This document shows positions 19,899-26,979 of a stretch of 64,000 nucleotides of DNA, in pieces (within the stretch, counting starts at the first letter, position 1; each line of letters opens with the position of its first letter). The stretch is from JALNZU01 sp964463695. Its GTDB lineage: Bacteria; Bacteroidota; Bacteroidia; Bacteroidales; F082. The position numbers were made by a program, and so were the translations under genes. The stretch is taken from contig CAYXCZ010000004.1 in assembly GCA_964463695.1 (NCBI GenBank), positions 95,883 to 159,882 on the forward strand, given 5' to 3'. The notes under the pieces are model-generated. The model saw only the letters and a list, made by a program, of their open reading frames with translations. It was not told the DNA's origin and did not search any database.

Positions 19899-21035
19899 CT
19901 ATTTCCCAGTTGCTTCGTTGGTCTCGCGAAAAACAAGTAAGGGCGTGGTGCTTTGAAAAAGAAGCTGCTTTGTTAAACTGGGCTCCAATAATTTTTCCAA
20001 CAGGTTTCTTCGGCGCATCATTATGGCTATCACATCAATCTTCATTTCCTTTACAAAAGCTTCAAGGCCTTCAACAGGATCGGCTGTCTCAATTAATCCG
20101 CATTCAATGTCAACAGTGGCATAAGACGACTGGAAATAATTACGTAGCTGCCTCATGCGTAAACGATCAAACACAGGATCGATATCTGATTGAATGTGAA
20201 GACAATAAACCTTAGGTTTAAATGGTCGTATAAAAGTCATCAGCCGATGTAAAGCAAAAAAATCATCGTCGTCAAAATGAGTAATATATGCAAGATGATG
20301 TGGGGCATAAAAATGATTGATATCATAACCTTCGGGAATAACCATTACAGGCACTTTGCTCCTGGTGATGAGTTTGGATGTGGTGCTTCCCAAAATGTGT
20401 AAGGTATCCCGGTTCTTTCCGCGCGTTCCCATCACAATTAATCCGGGTTGGTATTCATGGGCTATCTCAAGAATGGAATCAACAGTACTGCCTCTTACCA
20501 AGTCGATTTTCACACTAACACCACGCATCCTTTCTGACCGCACGCGTTGAATAAGGCTGTCGCTTAAATCTGTAAGTTGCTGAAGTGCCTGATGTTCCAT
20601 CTCGCGCATTACAGGTTCAAGATTAGTTTGAAAAGCAAACATCTCATTGAAAATAAAGGTCTCACCTGTACTGTTGAACCACACATGCAAAAGTTTAATT
20701 TCAGCTTTTAGAGTGCGGGCAAGCTCAAGGGCATAATGAGCTGCCTTGATGCTCCTATCCGAAAAATCAACCGGAACAAGGATGCGTCGCACACTACGAA
20801 GTTGCTTCAGCACAACTTCTTTTTCAGTTGCCGGGCCTCGCTGTATCTCTTCAAGCAACCTGATTGCTGTCTCAGAGAAAGCTCCTTCTAAATGAATATC
20901 AACTATTGAATCTCCTGCTTGAATATTGGTTATGAAGCAGTTAACGCCTCGCATTTCTAACTGCATCTTCAAAATCAAAGCTTTACTATAGGATATATCA
21001 CGTAAGGTGATAAACTTTTCCTGTATTGTATTCAT
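19899..21035 (-). CDS. Universal stress protein with N-terminal DUF2007-like domain
   Basis: 378 residues. The first 75 resemble the small DUF2007 'signal transducing' fold (KALILKMQLEMRGVNCFI). Two Usp domains follow. The first (about 83-230) begins RRILVPVDFSDRS and carries the ATP-binding signature GTRGKNRDTLHILGSTTSKL. The second (about 235-370) keeps the fold but its nucleotide motif is degenerate (MMRRRNLLEKLLEPSLTKQL). Tandem Usp proteins buffer cells against starvation or redox stress. The first domain probably binds ATP and the second probably does not. The gene is divergent from the pseudouridine synthase gene. Confidence 0.85.
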   Translation of the reverse strand: MNTIQEKFITLRDISYSKALILKMQLEMRGVNCFITNIQAGDSIVDIHLEGAFSETAIRLLEEIQRGPATEKEVVLKQLRSVRRILVPVDFSDRSIKAAHYALELARTLKAEIKLLHVWFNSTGETFIFNEMFAFQTNLEPVMREMEHQALQQLTDLSDSLIQRVRSERMRGVSVKIDLVRGSTVDSILEIAHEYQPGLIVMGTRGKNRDTLHILGSTTSKLITRSKVPVMVIPEGYDINHFYAPHHLAYITHFDDDDFFALHRLMTFIRPFKPKVYCLHIQSDIDPVFDRLRMRQLRNYFQSSYATVDIECGLIETADPVEGLEAFVKEMKIDVIAIMMRRRNLLEKLLEPSLTKQLLFQSTTPLLVFRETNEATGK

Positions 21036-21347
21036 AAATCAGCATTTGGATGTATAAAAATAATAGATTCAGGACCAAAAAGCAAGCCCAATTTTTGTAT
21101 TAGCCTATATTCTTCTATTCGAAATGTTTTCTGATTAGCAATATAATCAGTTTATCACCTTATCCGTTGCAACATCTTCATGATTTTCATAACCTCAAAA
21201 AACAGGAGTTTTGCTTGGCATTTGTGAAAATTGAATCAAAAACATTTCATTAACAACTTGTTTCACAACCATTTTCATAACTTAGAGGCATTGATAAGTT
21301 GCCAATCCGATAATTAGCGCTATCTTTGCCGCCCAATTTCATTGACA
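21036..21347. other. Divergent intergenic region, Usp / pseudouridine synthase
   Basis: This AT-rich 312-bp region holds the rightward promoter at 21299-21328. No clear TAnnTTTG element was found on the minus strand for the stress-protein gene. No repeat or RNA element was seen. Confidence 0.5.
21299..21328 (+). promoter_or_regulatory. Bacteroidota promoter for pseudouridine synthase
   Basis: TTG at 21299-21301, a 19-nt spacer and TATCTTTG at 21321-21328 match the Bacteroidota consensus. Transcription would start near 21334, giving a leader of about 14 nt before the ATG at 21348. Confidence 0.7.
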
Positions 21348-23345
21348 ATGAGCGAAAAAGAGCCTAATGGCAAGCGCCCGCCCCGCAAACGAATTCCATC
21401 AGAACAAAAAGATACAAGCAGAAGACCTCCCTCAATTGGCAGGTCACAAGGATCAAAACCCGGTGCCGGGAAAAAATCATACGGAAGTCGTGACAACGAA
21501 GCTCCGCGCGAACGCAAGCCCTATGCAAGTCGTGACAACGATGCTCCGCGCGAACGCAAGCCTTACGCAAGTCGTGACACCGAAGCTCCGCGCGAACGCA
21601 AGCCTTACGCAAGTCGCGACAACGACGCTCCACGTGAACGCAAGCCATACGCAAGTCGTGAGAACGACGCTCCACGTGAACGCAAGCCATACGCAAGTCG
21701 TGAGAATGACGCTCCACGTGAACGCAAGCCCTATGCAAGTCGTGACAACGATGCTCCGAGAGAACGCAAGCCATACGCAAGTCGTGACAACGATGCTCCG
21801 AGAGAACGCAAGCCATATGCAAGCCGCGACAACGACGCTCCGCGTGAACGTAAACCTTTCGCAAGCCGCGACAATGATGCTCCGCGCGAACGCAAGCCAT
21901 ATGCAAGCCGCGACAACGACGCTCCGCGTGAACGCAAGCCTTACGCAAGTCGTGACAACGATGCTCCGCGCGAACGCAAACCTTACGCAAGTCGTGACAA
22001 CGACGCTCCGCGTGAACGTAAACCATATGCAAGCCGTGACAACGACGCTCCGCGCGAACGCAAACCTTTCGCAAGCCGCGACAATGATGCTCCGAGAGAA
22101 CGCAAACCATATGCAAGCCGCGACAACGACGCTCCTCCTGAACGCAAACCTTTCGCAAGTCGTGACAACGATGCTCCGCGCGAACGCAAGCCTTACGGAA
22201 GCCGTGATAATGATGCTCCGCACGAACGTAAACCATACGCAAGCCGTGACAATGATGCTCCGCGCGAACGGAAACCTTATGCAAGCCGTGACAATGATGC
22301 TCCACGCGAACGGAAACCTTATGCAAGCCGTGACAATGATGCTCCGCGCGAACGCAAGCCTTACGCAAGTCGTGACAACGACGCTCCAGCCGAACGTAAA
22401 CCATACGCAAGTCGTGACAATGATGCTCCGCGCGAACGCAAGCCTTTCGGAAGCCGTGATAATGATGTTCCGAGAGAACGTAAACCTTTCGCAAGCCGTG
22501 ACAATGATGCTCCGCGCGAACGCAAGTCATATGGAAGGCGCGATTCCAACGATCCCCGCGAGCATAAGCCAGCACGACTAAGTCGTTTTGAGCAAAAAGA
22601 ACAAATCCCCGGACGAATGCCGGACAAGAAAGATTTTATCCGCTTGAATAAATACCTCGCTGATGCCGGTATTTGCTCCCGTCGTGAAGCCGATGTGCTG
22701 ATACAAGCTGGAACTGTTACCGTTAATGGTACCATCGTTACTGAACTCGGCACAAAAGTCAGCATCAATGACAAGGTGAATTATGGAGGACAAACATTGC
22801 GCCGTGAAAAATTGCGTTATGTACTTCTCAATAAACCAAAAGGTTATATCACTACCTCTGATGATCCATTTGACCGTAAAACGGTTATGGAACTGGTACA
22901 GAGCGCATGCGACGAACGCATTTATCCGGTAGGTCGACTTGACAGAAATACCCTTGGTCTGTTAATACTCACCAACGACGGTGATTTGGCCAAACGGCTG
23001 ATGCACCCGCGTCATGGTGTAAAAAAACTTTACCATGTGGAACTTGATAAGCCGATTACAAAACATGATATGCTTCTCATTGCCGATGGTCTTGAACTGG
23101 AAGACGGTAAAGCTGAGATTGATGCCATTTCTTACGTCAGCAAAGATGAATCGAAGAAAGAAGTTGGTATTGAGATTCATTCAGGTAAGAACAGAATTGT
23201 CCGCCGCATCTTTGAACAATTGGGCTATAATGTTGTAAAACTCGACAGGGTAATGATTGCCGGACTGACAAAGCTCGATTTGCCAAGGGGCAAATACCGT
23301 CATTTGACACCAAGTGAAGTTTCGCTTCTGATGCGCATCAAATAG
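21348..23345 (+). CDS. rRNA pseudouridine synthase (RluB/RsuA family) with long repetitive N-terminal tail
   Basis: 665 residues from the ATG at 21348 (a TTG two codons upstream is less likely). The last 240 residues are a normal RsuA/RluB enzyme: an S4 RNA-binding domain (IRLNKYLADAGICSRREAD) and a synthase domain with catalytic Asp532 in GRLDRNTLGLL. The enzyme converts a uridine in ribosomal RNA to pseudouridine. The first 410 residues are low-complexity and built mostly of 26 copies of a 14-residue charged repeat (consensus YASRDNDAPRERKP). The repeat is rich in Arg, Asp, Glu and Lys, so it is probably disordered and may bind RNA. Short charged N-terminal tails are common in Bacteroidota members; this one is very long. 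Confidence 0.92.
   Translation: MSEKEPNGKRPPRKRIPSEQKDTSRRPPSIGRSQGSKPGAGKKSYGSRDNEAPRERKPYASRDNDAPRERKPYASRDTEAPRERKPYASRDNDAPRERKPYASRENDAPRERKPYASRENDAPRERKPYASRDNDAPRERKPYASRDNDAPRERKPYASRDNDAPRERKPFASRDNDAPRERKPYASRDNDAPRERKPYASRDNDAPRERKPYASRDNDAPRERKPYASRDNDAPRERKPFASRDNDAPRERKPYASRDNDAPPERKPFASRDNDAPRERKPYGSRDNDAPHERKPYASRDNDAPRERKPYASRDNDAPRERKPYASRDNDAPRERKPYASRDNDAPAERKPYASRDNDAPRERKPFGSRDNDVPRERKPFASRDNDAPRERKSYGRRDSNDPREHKPARLSRFEQKEQIPGRMPDKKDFIRLNKYLADAGICSRREADVLIQAGTVTVNGTIVTELGTKVSINDKVNYGGQTLRREKLRYVLLNKPKGYITTSDDPFDRKTVMELVQSACDERIYPVGRLDRNTLGLLILTNDGDLAKRLMHPRHGVKKLYHVELDKPITKHDMLLIADGLELEDGKAEIDAISYVSKDESKKEVGIEIHSGKNRIVRRIFEQLGYNVVKLDRVMIAGLTKLDLPRGKYRHLTPSEVSLLMRIK
21480..22571 (+). 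repeat. Tandem array of 26 coding repeats, 42 bp each
   Basis: 26 consecutive 42-bp units (1092 bp exactly) encode the 14-residue repeat, all in frame. The units differ mostly at synonymous sites, for example agtcgtgacaacg versus agccgtgacaatg. Amino-acid variants include F for Y, G for A, E for D and an occasional P, H or A for R. Units near the two ends diverge most (the last reads YGRRDSNDPREHKP). Because 42 is a multiple of 3, gain or loss of units keeps the frame. Confidence 0.97.
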
Positions 23346-23402
23346 CTTTCAGAATTACATTTTTTTAATTCCGTTACAGGCATTATTAATGTCTGAATGG
23401 AA

Positions 23403-23410
23403 TAATTTTG
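23403..23410 (+). promoter_or_regulatory. Candidate -7 element of ECF sigma operon
   Basis: TAATTTTG at 23403-23410 matches TAnnTTTG and lies 38 nt before the ATG at 23449. No convincing TTG/TTTG was seen at the expected upstream distance. Confidence 0.4.
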
Positions 23411-23448
23411 TCGCTGAGTTTGTCTGATTATCAGTTGATCCAAAAAAA

Positions 23449-24045
23449 ATGCCTGACTTGAACGAAAATGCTTTCCGAATCACTGCTCCATGCACTGCTA
23501 TGGAGGAATCGGAACTGGTAAATGAGATCAGGAAGGGCAATGATGCTGCAATGCATGAACTTGTAATTAGGAACCAGCAGGCGGTTGCGAGGGTACTTAA
23601 AGCTATGCTCGGCGATACACCTCAGGCGGAAGATGTCGGTCAGGAAACCTTCATTCGATTTTGGTCCAACATAGGTGCTTACCGACATGAAGCCAAAGTG
23701 TCAACTTACCTCACACGTATCGCTATCAATCTGGCTATTAACGAAAGCAGAAGGCAAAAACGCCGTTACGAAATAGAGCGGCCTTTCGACCAGCGAACAA
23801 ATGGCTATTCGCAAACAACATCACATAATGGCTCGCATTCTGCCGATGATGCTGAACATCTCCAAACGGCTCTTTCACAACTCGAAAGCAATCAACGTGC
23901 TGTAATTGTTTTACGAATGCTGCAAGGCTATTCAACCAAGGAAACAGCCGACTTACTAGGCATTCCTTCTGGCACTGTACTCTCACGCCTTTCAAGGGCA
24001 CTCGACAAACTGAAGATAATTCTACTTAAACTGGATGAAGTATGA
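23449..24045 (+). CDS. ECF-type RNA polymerase sigma factor
   Basis: 198 residues. Region 2 (about 30-95) includes QAEDVGQETFIRFW and region 4 (about 135-190) includes the helix-turn-helix GYSTKETADLLGIPSGTVLSRLSRALDKL. An in-frame ATG at 23500 (MEESELVNEIRKG) is a plausible alternative start that would trim 17 residues. The gene directs transcription of a small, usually envelope-stress-related regulon. Its last codons overlap the next ATG by 4 nt, and the partner gene product looks like a membrane anti-sigma factor. Confidence 0.92.
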   Translation: MPDLNENAFRITAPCTAMEESELVNEIRKGNDAAMHELVIRNQQAVARVLKAMLGDTPQAEDVGQETFIRFWSNIGAYRHEAKVSTYLTRIAINLAINESRRQKRRYEIERPFDQRTNGYSQTTSHNGSHSADDAEHLQTALSQLESNQRAVIVLRMLQGYSTKETADLLGIPSGTVLSRLSRALDKLKIILLKLDEV

Positions 24046-24443
24046 AAAAATTAAATGAATCTTTTCTCATTCGCGCCCTTTTGCACGAACTGGATGAAAA
24101 CGAAATCAAGTCATTAAACCAATCCGACTTAAACAATGATCCAATCCATCAAAAGTTGAAAGATTGGAAACACATTGTGTCGTTTTTCAAGCAAAAAGAA
24201 ACAGATTTTAGTCCTTCATTTGCAGCAAATGTTATGAATAGCATCCAGCAAATAAAAATACAAAAAGTTAGAAATCAGCAAATCTATCGCTCCCTTGTGC
24301 GAATCAGCTTCTCTATGGCTGCTGCCGCTGTTTTGCTGTTACTTTTTGTTATCTGGCAGGAAAACAGCTTCAGTATTGATGGATTTTTGGGTATCAACAA
24401 TCTGGTATCAGATGATTTCTCCAGTTTACTTGCTGATTATTAA
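24042..24443 (+). CDS. Small membrane protein, probable anti-sigma factor
   Basis: 133 residues with a soluble N-terminal half (about 1-80), one membrane helix (about 88-108, SMAAAAVLLLLFVIW) and a short tail outside the membrane. It shows no zinc-binding HxxxCxxC motif. Position is the main evidence for its role: it overlaps the sigma gene by 4 nt and matches the layout of single-pass anti-sigma factors. I do not recognise the family by sequence alone. Confidence 0.6.
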   Translation: MKKLNESFLIRALLHELDENEIKSLNQSDLNNDPIHQKLKDWKHIVSFFKQKETDFSPSFAANVMNSIQQIKIQKVRNQQIYRSLVRISFSMAAAAVLLLLFVIWQENSFSIDGFLGINNLVSDDFSSLLADY

Positions 24444-24453
24444 AGTTTAAAAA

Positions 24454-24846
24454 ATGAAAGCTATGAAAACAAAATACATCCTTTTGCTTGTACTCGCCCT
24501 TTTGATAGGAGTTTTAATTGGATCACTCACAACTGGAAGAGTCACCCGGAAAAAAGTTGAAAAGATAAAGTCGTGGAATACCCGCGAAGGTTTCCGAACG
24601 CATCTGTTTGATATAATGGAAGCTACAAAAGACCAACAAGAGAAGCTTCGTCCAATGCTCGATTCATTCAGCGACCTGCATTGGAAGATGATCAACAAAA
24701 ACTGGGAAGTTCAAAATGAGTTTTACGATGAGATGTACAAATCCATTGAACCCAAAATTGAAAAGCAACAGTTCCAAAAACTGATGGATCACCGTGATGA
24801 AATCAGGTCGGAAAGACAAAAGAAAAGATCTGAAAGAAAGGATTGA
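24454..24846 (+). CDS. Membrane-anchored helical protein, Spy/CpxP-like
   Basis: 130 residues: an N-terminal membrane helix (about 7-27) and a charged helical domain with TKDQQEKLRPMLDSF, reminiscent of periplasmic Spy/CpxP/heavy-metal-sensor proteins in which helices bind unfolded proteins or metal. An ATG at 24463 is an alternative start. It follows the anti-sigma-like gene by 10 nt, so it is probably the third gene of an envelope-stress operon, either as target or modulator. The family assignment is tentative. Confidence 0.55.
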   Translation: MKAMKTKYILLLVLALLIGVLIGSLTTGRVTRKKVEKIKSWNTREGFRTHLFDIMEATKDQQEKLRPMLDSFSDLHWKMINKNWEVQNEFYDEMYKSIEPKIEKQQFQKLMDHRDEIRSERQKKRSERKD

Positions 24847-24854
24847 ATTCTCCC

Positions 24855-25280
24855 TTATTCAAGCTGCTTCAGGATAGCTTTTTGAAATGTTGACTTAGGT
24901 TTTACACCTGTAAAACGCTCAACCGGCTTTCCGTCTTTGAACAAAATCAATGTTGGAATAGAGCGAATACCCAGGTCTGTAGCGGCTTGTCTGTTCTCAT
25001 CAACATTTAGCTTACCAACTTTAATACGACCATTAAACTCGTCGGCTAACTCACTCACAACAGGAGCGATCATCTTGCAAGGGGTACACCATGGCGCCCA
25101 AAAATCAACCAATACAATGCCTTTTGAGATACTTTTGCTAAAATTTTCATCCGTGAGCTTCATCAGGTGATCACTTTCACTTTCCGGATTGTAGTTTTTC
25201 ATGAGTTTGTATCTCCTGTAGCCATTGAAGAGAAATAAAATCAGGAGCAAAGAGGCAATAATGATCAGAGCGTTAGACAT
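24855..25280 (-). CDS. Membrane-anchored thioredoxin
   Basis: 141 residues from the ATG at 25280. A membrane helix (about 3-20) precedes a thioredoxin domain with the active site WCTPC (WAPWCTPCKM) and the cis-proline loop SIPTL. It probably reduces or exchanges disulfides; whether the domain faces the cytoplasm or periplasm is not clear. A frame open up to 25379 exists, but the promoter at 25302-25309 lies inside that extension, which supports the shorter start. It converges on the Spy-like gene. Confidence 0.88.
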   Translation of the reverse strand: MSNALIIIASLLLILFLFNGYRRYKLMKNYNPESESDHLMKLTDENFSKSISKGIVLVDFWAPWCTPCKMIAPVVSELADEFNGRIKVGKLNVDENRQAATDLGIRSIPTLILFKDGKPVERFTGVKPKSTFQKAILKQLE

Positions 25281-25607
25281 AGCGTATGATTTAGTATGCG
25301 GCAAAAGTAGTGAAATGGAAGTTATTAATACCACCTGAATTAATAAATGGTTCAAAACCAATTCACATTGACAATTCAATTAATGGTGAAAAAGTAAAAA
25401 TTGACACAGTCAAGTCAGAATAAAGCTGCTAAGGTCAGTCTAGATTGCCTAAGGATTAATGATGATTTTTATTCAGATTGAGAGTTAAATCCGGGAATTA
25501 AGCTTCAGCAATCTTCAGCTAACACATTTTTTTTGTTGCAATAAAGGATTCTCATAGACAGAAAATCTTCTGTGTTATCCTCATTACGAATTCAGTATCT
25601 TGTTGCT
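25281..25607. other. Intergenic region between thioredoxin and CorA genes
   Basis: 327 bp between two minus-strand genes. It holds the thioredoxin promoter element at its left edge. I saw no further gene, repeat or strong hairpin. Confidence 0.5.
25302..25309 (-). promoter_or_regulatory. -7 element of thioredoxin gene
   Basis: On the minus strand this reads TACTTTTG, matching TAnnTTTG, 21 nt upstream of the ATG at 25280. No clear -33 element was seen. It supports the short start of the thioredoxin gene. Confidence 0.5.
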
Positions 25608-26702
25608 TTACAGCCAGTTATTTTTCCTGAATTCCCTGATCATAAAAATTGTAATAAGCAACATCACCACCCAAACAGCCAGATAGCCAAATCTGAAATG
25701 TAGCTCAGGCATAAAATCAAAATTCATCCCATAAACACCAACTATAAAAGTAAGGGGGATGAAGATGGTCGAAATGATGGTCAGCGTCTGCATCACTTTG
25801 CTCATTCGCAAATTGACAGAAGAGTGATAGATGTCTTTCAAACCGGAGACCAAATCGCGGTAGTTCTCAATTGTTTCATAAATGTGCATCACATGGTCGT
25901 ACACATCCGTGAAATAGGTTCGGTGTGAAGGGTTTATCAAAACACTGTCTGTTTTAATAAGTGTGCTCAGGGCTTCACGCAAGGGAAAAACAGTTTTTCG
26001 TATCAATAATAAATCTTTTTTTATTTGCTGCGTTTCTACAAGTGTGTTCTCGCTACTGTGTTTCATAAGGGCGTCTTCCGAAGCATCGATTAGTTCTGCC
26101 ATGTCTTCCATCACCCTGAAATAATGATCGACCATAATGTCGGTAAGAGCATACATCAGATAATCTAATCCACTGGATCTGAACCTGCCATCAGGAATTT
26201 GCATGCGATTGTACACTACATCAAAAATGGGTAGGTCGCGCTCATGAAAGGTAATGAGAGCATCTTCACGTAAGACAAAACTCACCTGATCAGTTGTGAA
26301 ATCACCTTCCTCCTCACTGGGGCTGATAGCTTTCATGGTAAAAAAGATGAATCCCTCACCAATTTCAGCTTTCGGACGCTGCCCTGTATTGAGAATATCC
26401 TCGGTAAGCAGCGGATGCAAACCCAATGTCTCAGCCAGTTCACCAATAACCTTAGTATTCTGAAGACCTGTGACTTTGATCCAGTTCTTGCGACCCTTCA
26501 GTGTTTTCTGTAGCACATCGGTACCATTCATCTGTGTGAAAACTTCAAAGTTCTCAGCATCATAACTGATAAGATCGATAGTGGTATCTTCCGTTTTTAT
26601 CGACCCAATATGTATAAGACTTCCCGGTGGAAGACCGGCCTTTTTTGATGAACCAGGCTTTCCAAGTCGTCCGGTGCTTTTCTTTGGTTTTTTGGTACTC
26701 AT
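25608..26702 (-). CDS. corA: CorA family magnesium/cobalt channel
   Basis: 364 residues from the ATG at 26702 (MSTKKPKKSTG). The long acidic/helical cytoplasmic domain is followed by two C-terminal membrane helices. The selectivity signature GMN is present as YGMNFDFMPEL between them, and the positively charged C-terminal tail ends RKNNWL. It forms a homopentameric channel for Mg2+ (or Co2+/Ni2+) uptake. An upstream ATG at 26744 is in frame but lies ahead of the predicted transcription start at about 26725, so I prefer the shorter form. Confidence 0.94.
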   Translation of the reverse strand: MSTKKPKKSTGRLGKPGSSKKAGLPPGSLIHIGSIKTEDTTIDLISYDAENFEVFTQMNGTDVLQKTLKGRKNWIKVTGLQNTKVIGELAETLGLHPLLTEDILNTGQRPKAEIGEGFIFFTMKAISPSEEEGDFTTDQVSFVLREDALITFHERDLPIFDVVYNRMQIPDGRFRSSGLDYLMYALTDIMVDHYFRVMEDMAELIDASEDALMKHSSENTLVETQQIKKDLLLIRKTVFPLREALSTLIKTDSVLINPSHRTYFTDVYDHVMHIYETIENYRDLVSGLKDIYHSSVNLRMSKVMQTLTIISTIFIPLTFIVGVYGMNFDFMPELHFRFGYLAVWVVMLLITIFMIREFRKNNWL

Positions 26703-26731
26703 AAACGTATGAAACTTCAATTGTTGTGAGG

Positions 26732-26761
26732 CAAAATTAATCATTCAAGTGATGTGGCAAA
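26732..26761 (-). promoter_or_regulatory. Bacteroidota promoter for corA
   Basis: On the minus strand, TTTG (26758-26761), an 18-nt spacer and TAATTTTG (26732-26739) form a full match to the Bacteroidota consensus. Transcription would start about 23 nt before the ATG at 26702. Confidence 0.7.
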
Positions 26762-26979
26762 AAATTCCTTCTTAGCTGGTCGGTCGGGAAATGTTTGGTA
26801 ATTATCATGCTTTGTCATGTTTTAAAAGGTTATTTCAATGAATCTATTGCGGATTGTAAAGCCTTTTTCAGAAAATTACCTTATTAATAGTAATAAATAC
26901 GTATTTAATTTGGAAAAGGGTTAGATGTATACTTAACTTGCAGCTAATTTGAACAAAACAAATAATACAATTCGAGTAT

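Noticed and set aside
21480..22571. 42-bp repeat array as a CRISPR array
   Set aside because: The units are contiguous with no spacers and stay in frame with an intact enzyme gene.
21364..22581. Long alternative and antisense open frames in the repeat array (about 404, 403 and 248 codons)
   Set aside because: They arise because the 42-bp unit has no stops in other frames; they have no plausible starts, domains or promoters.
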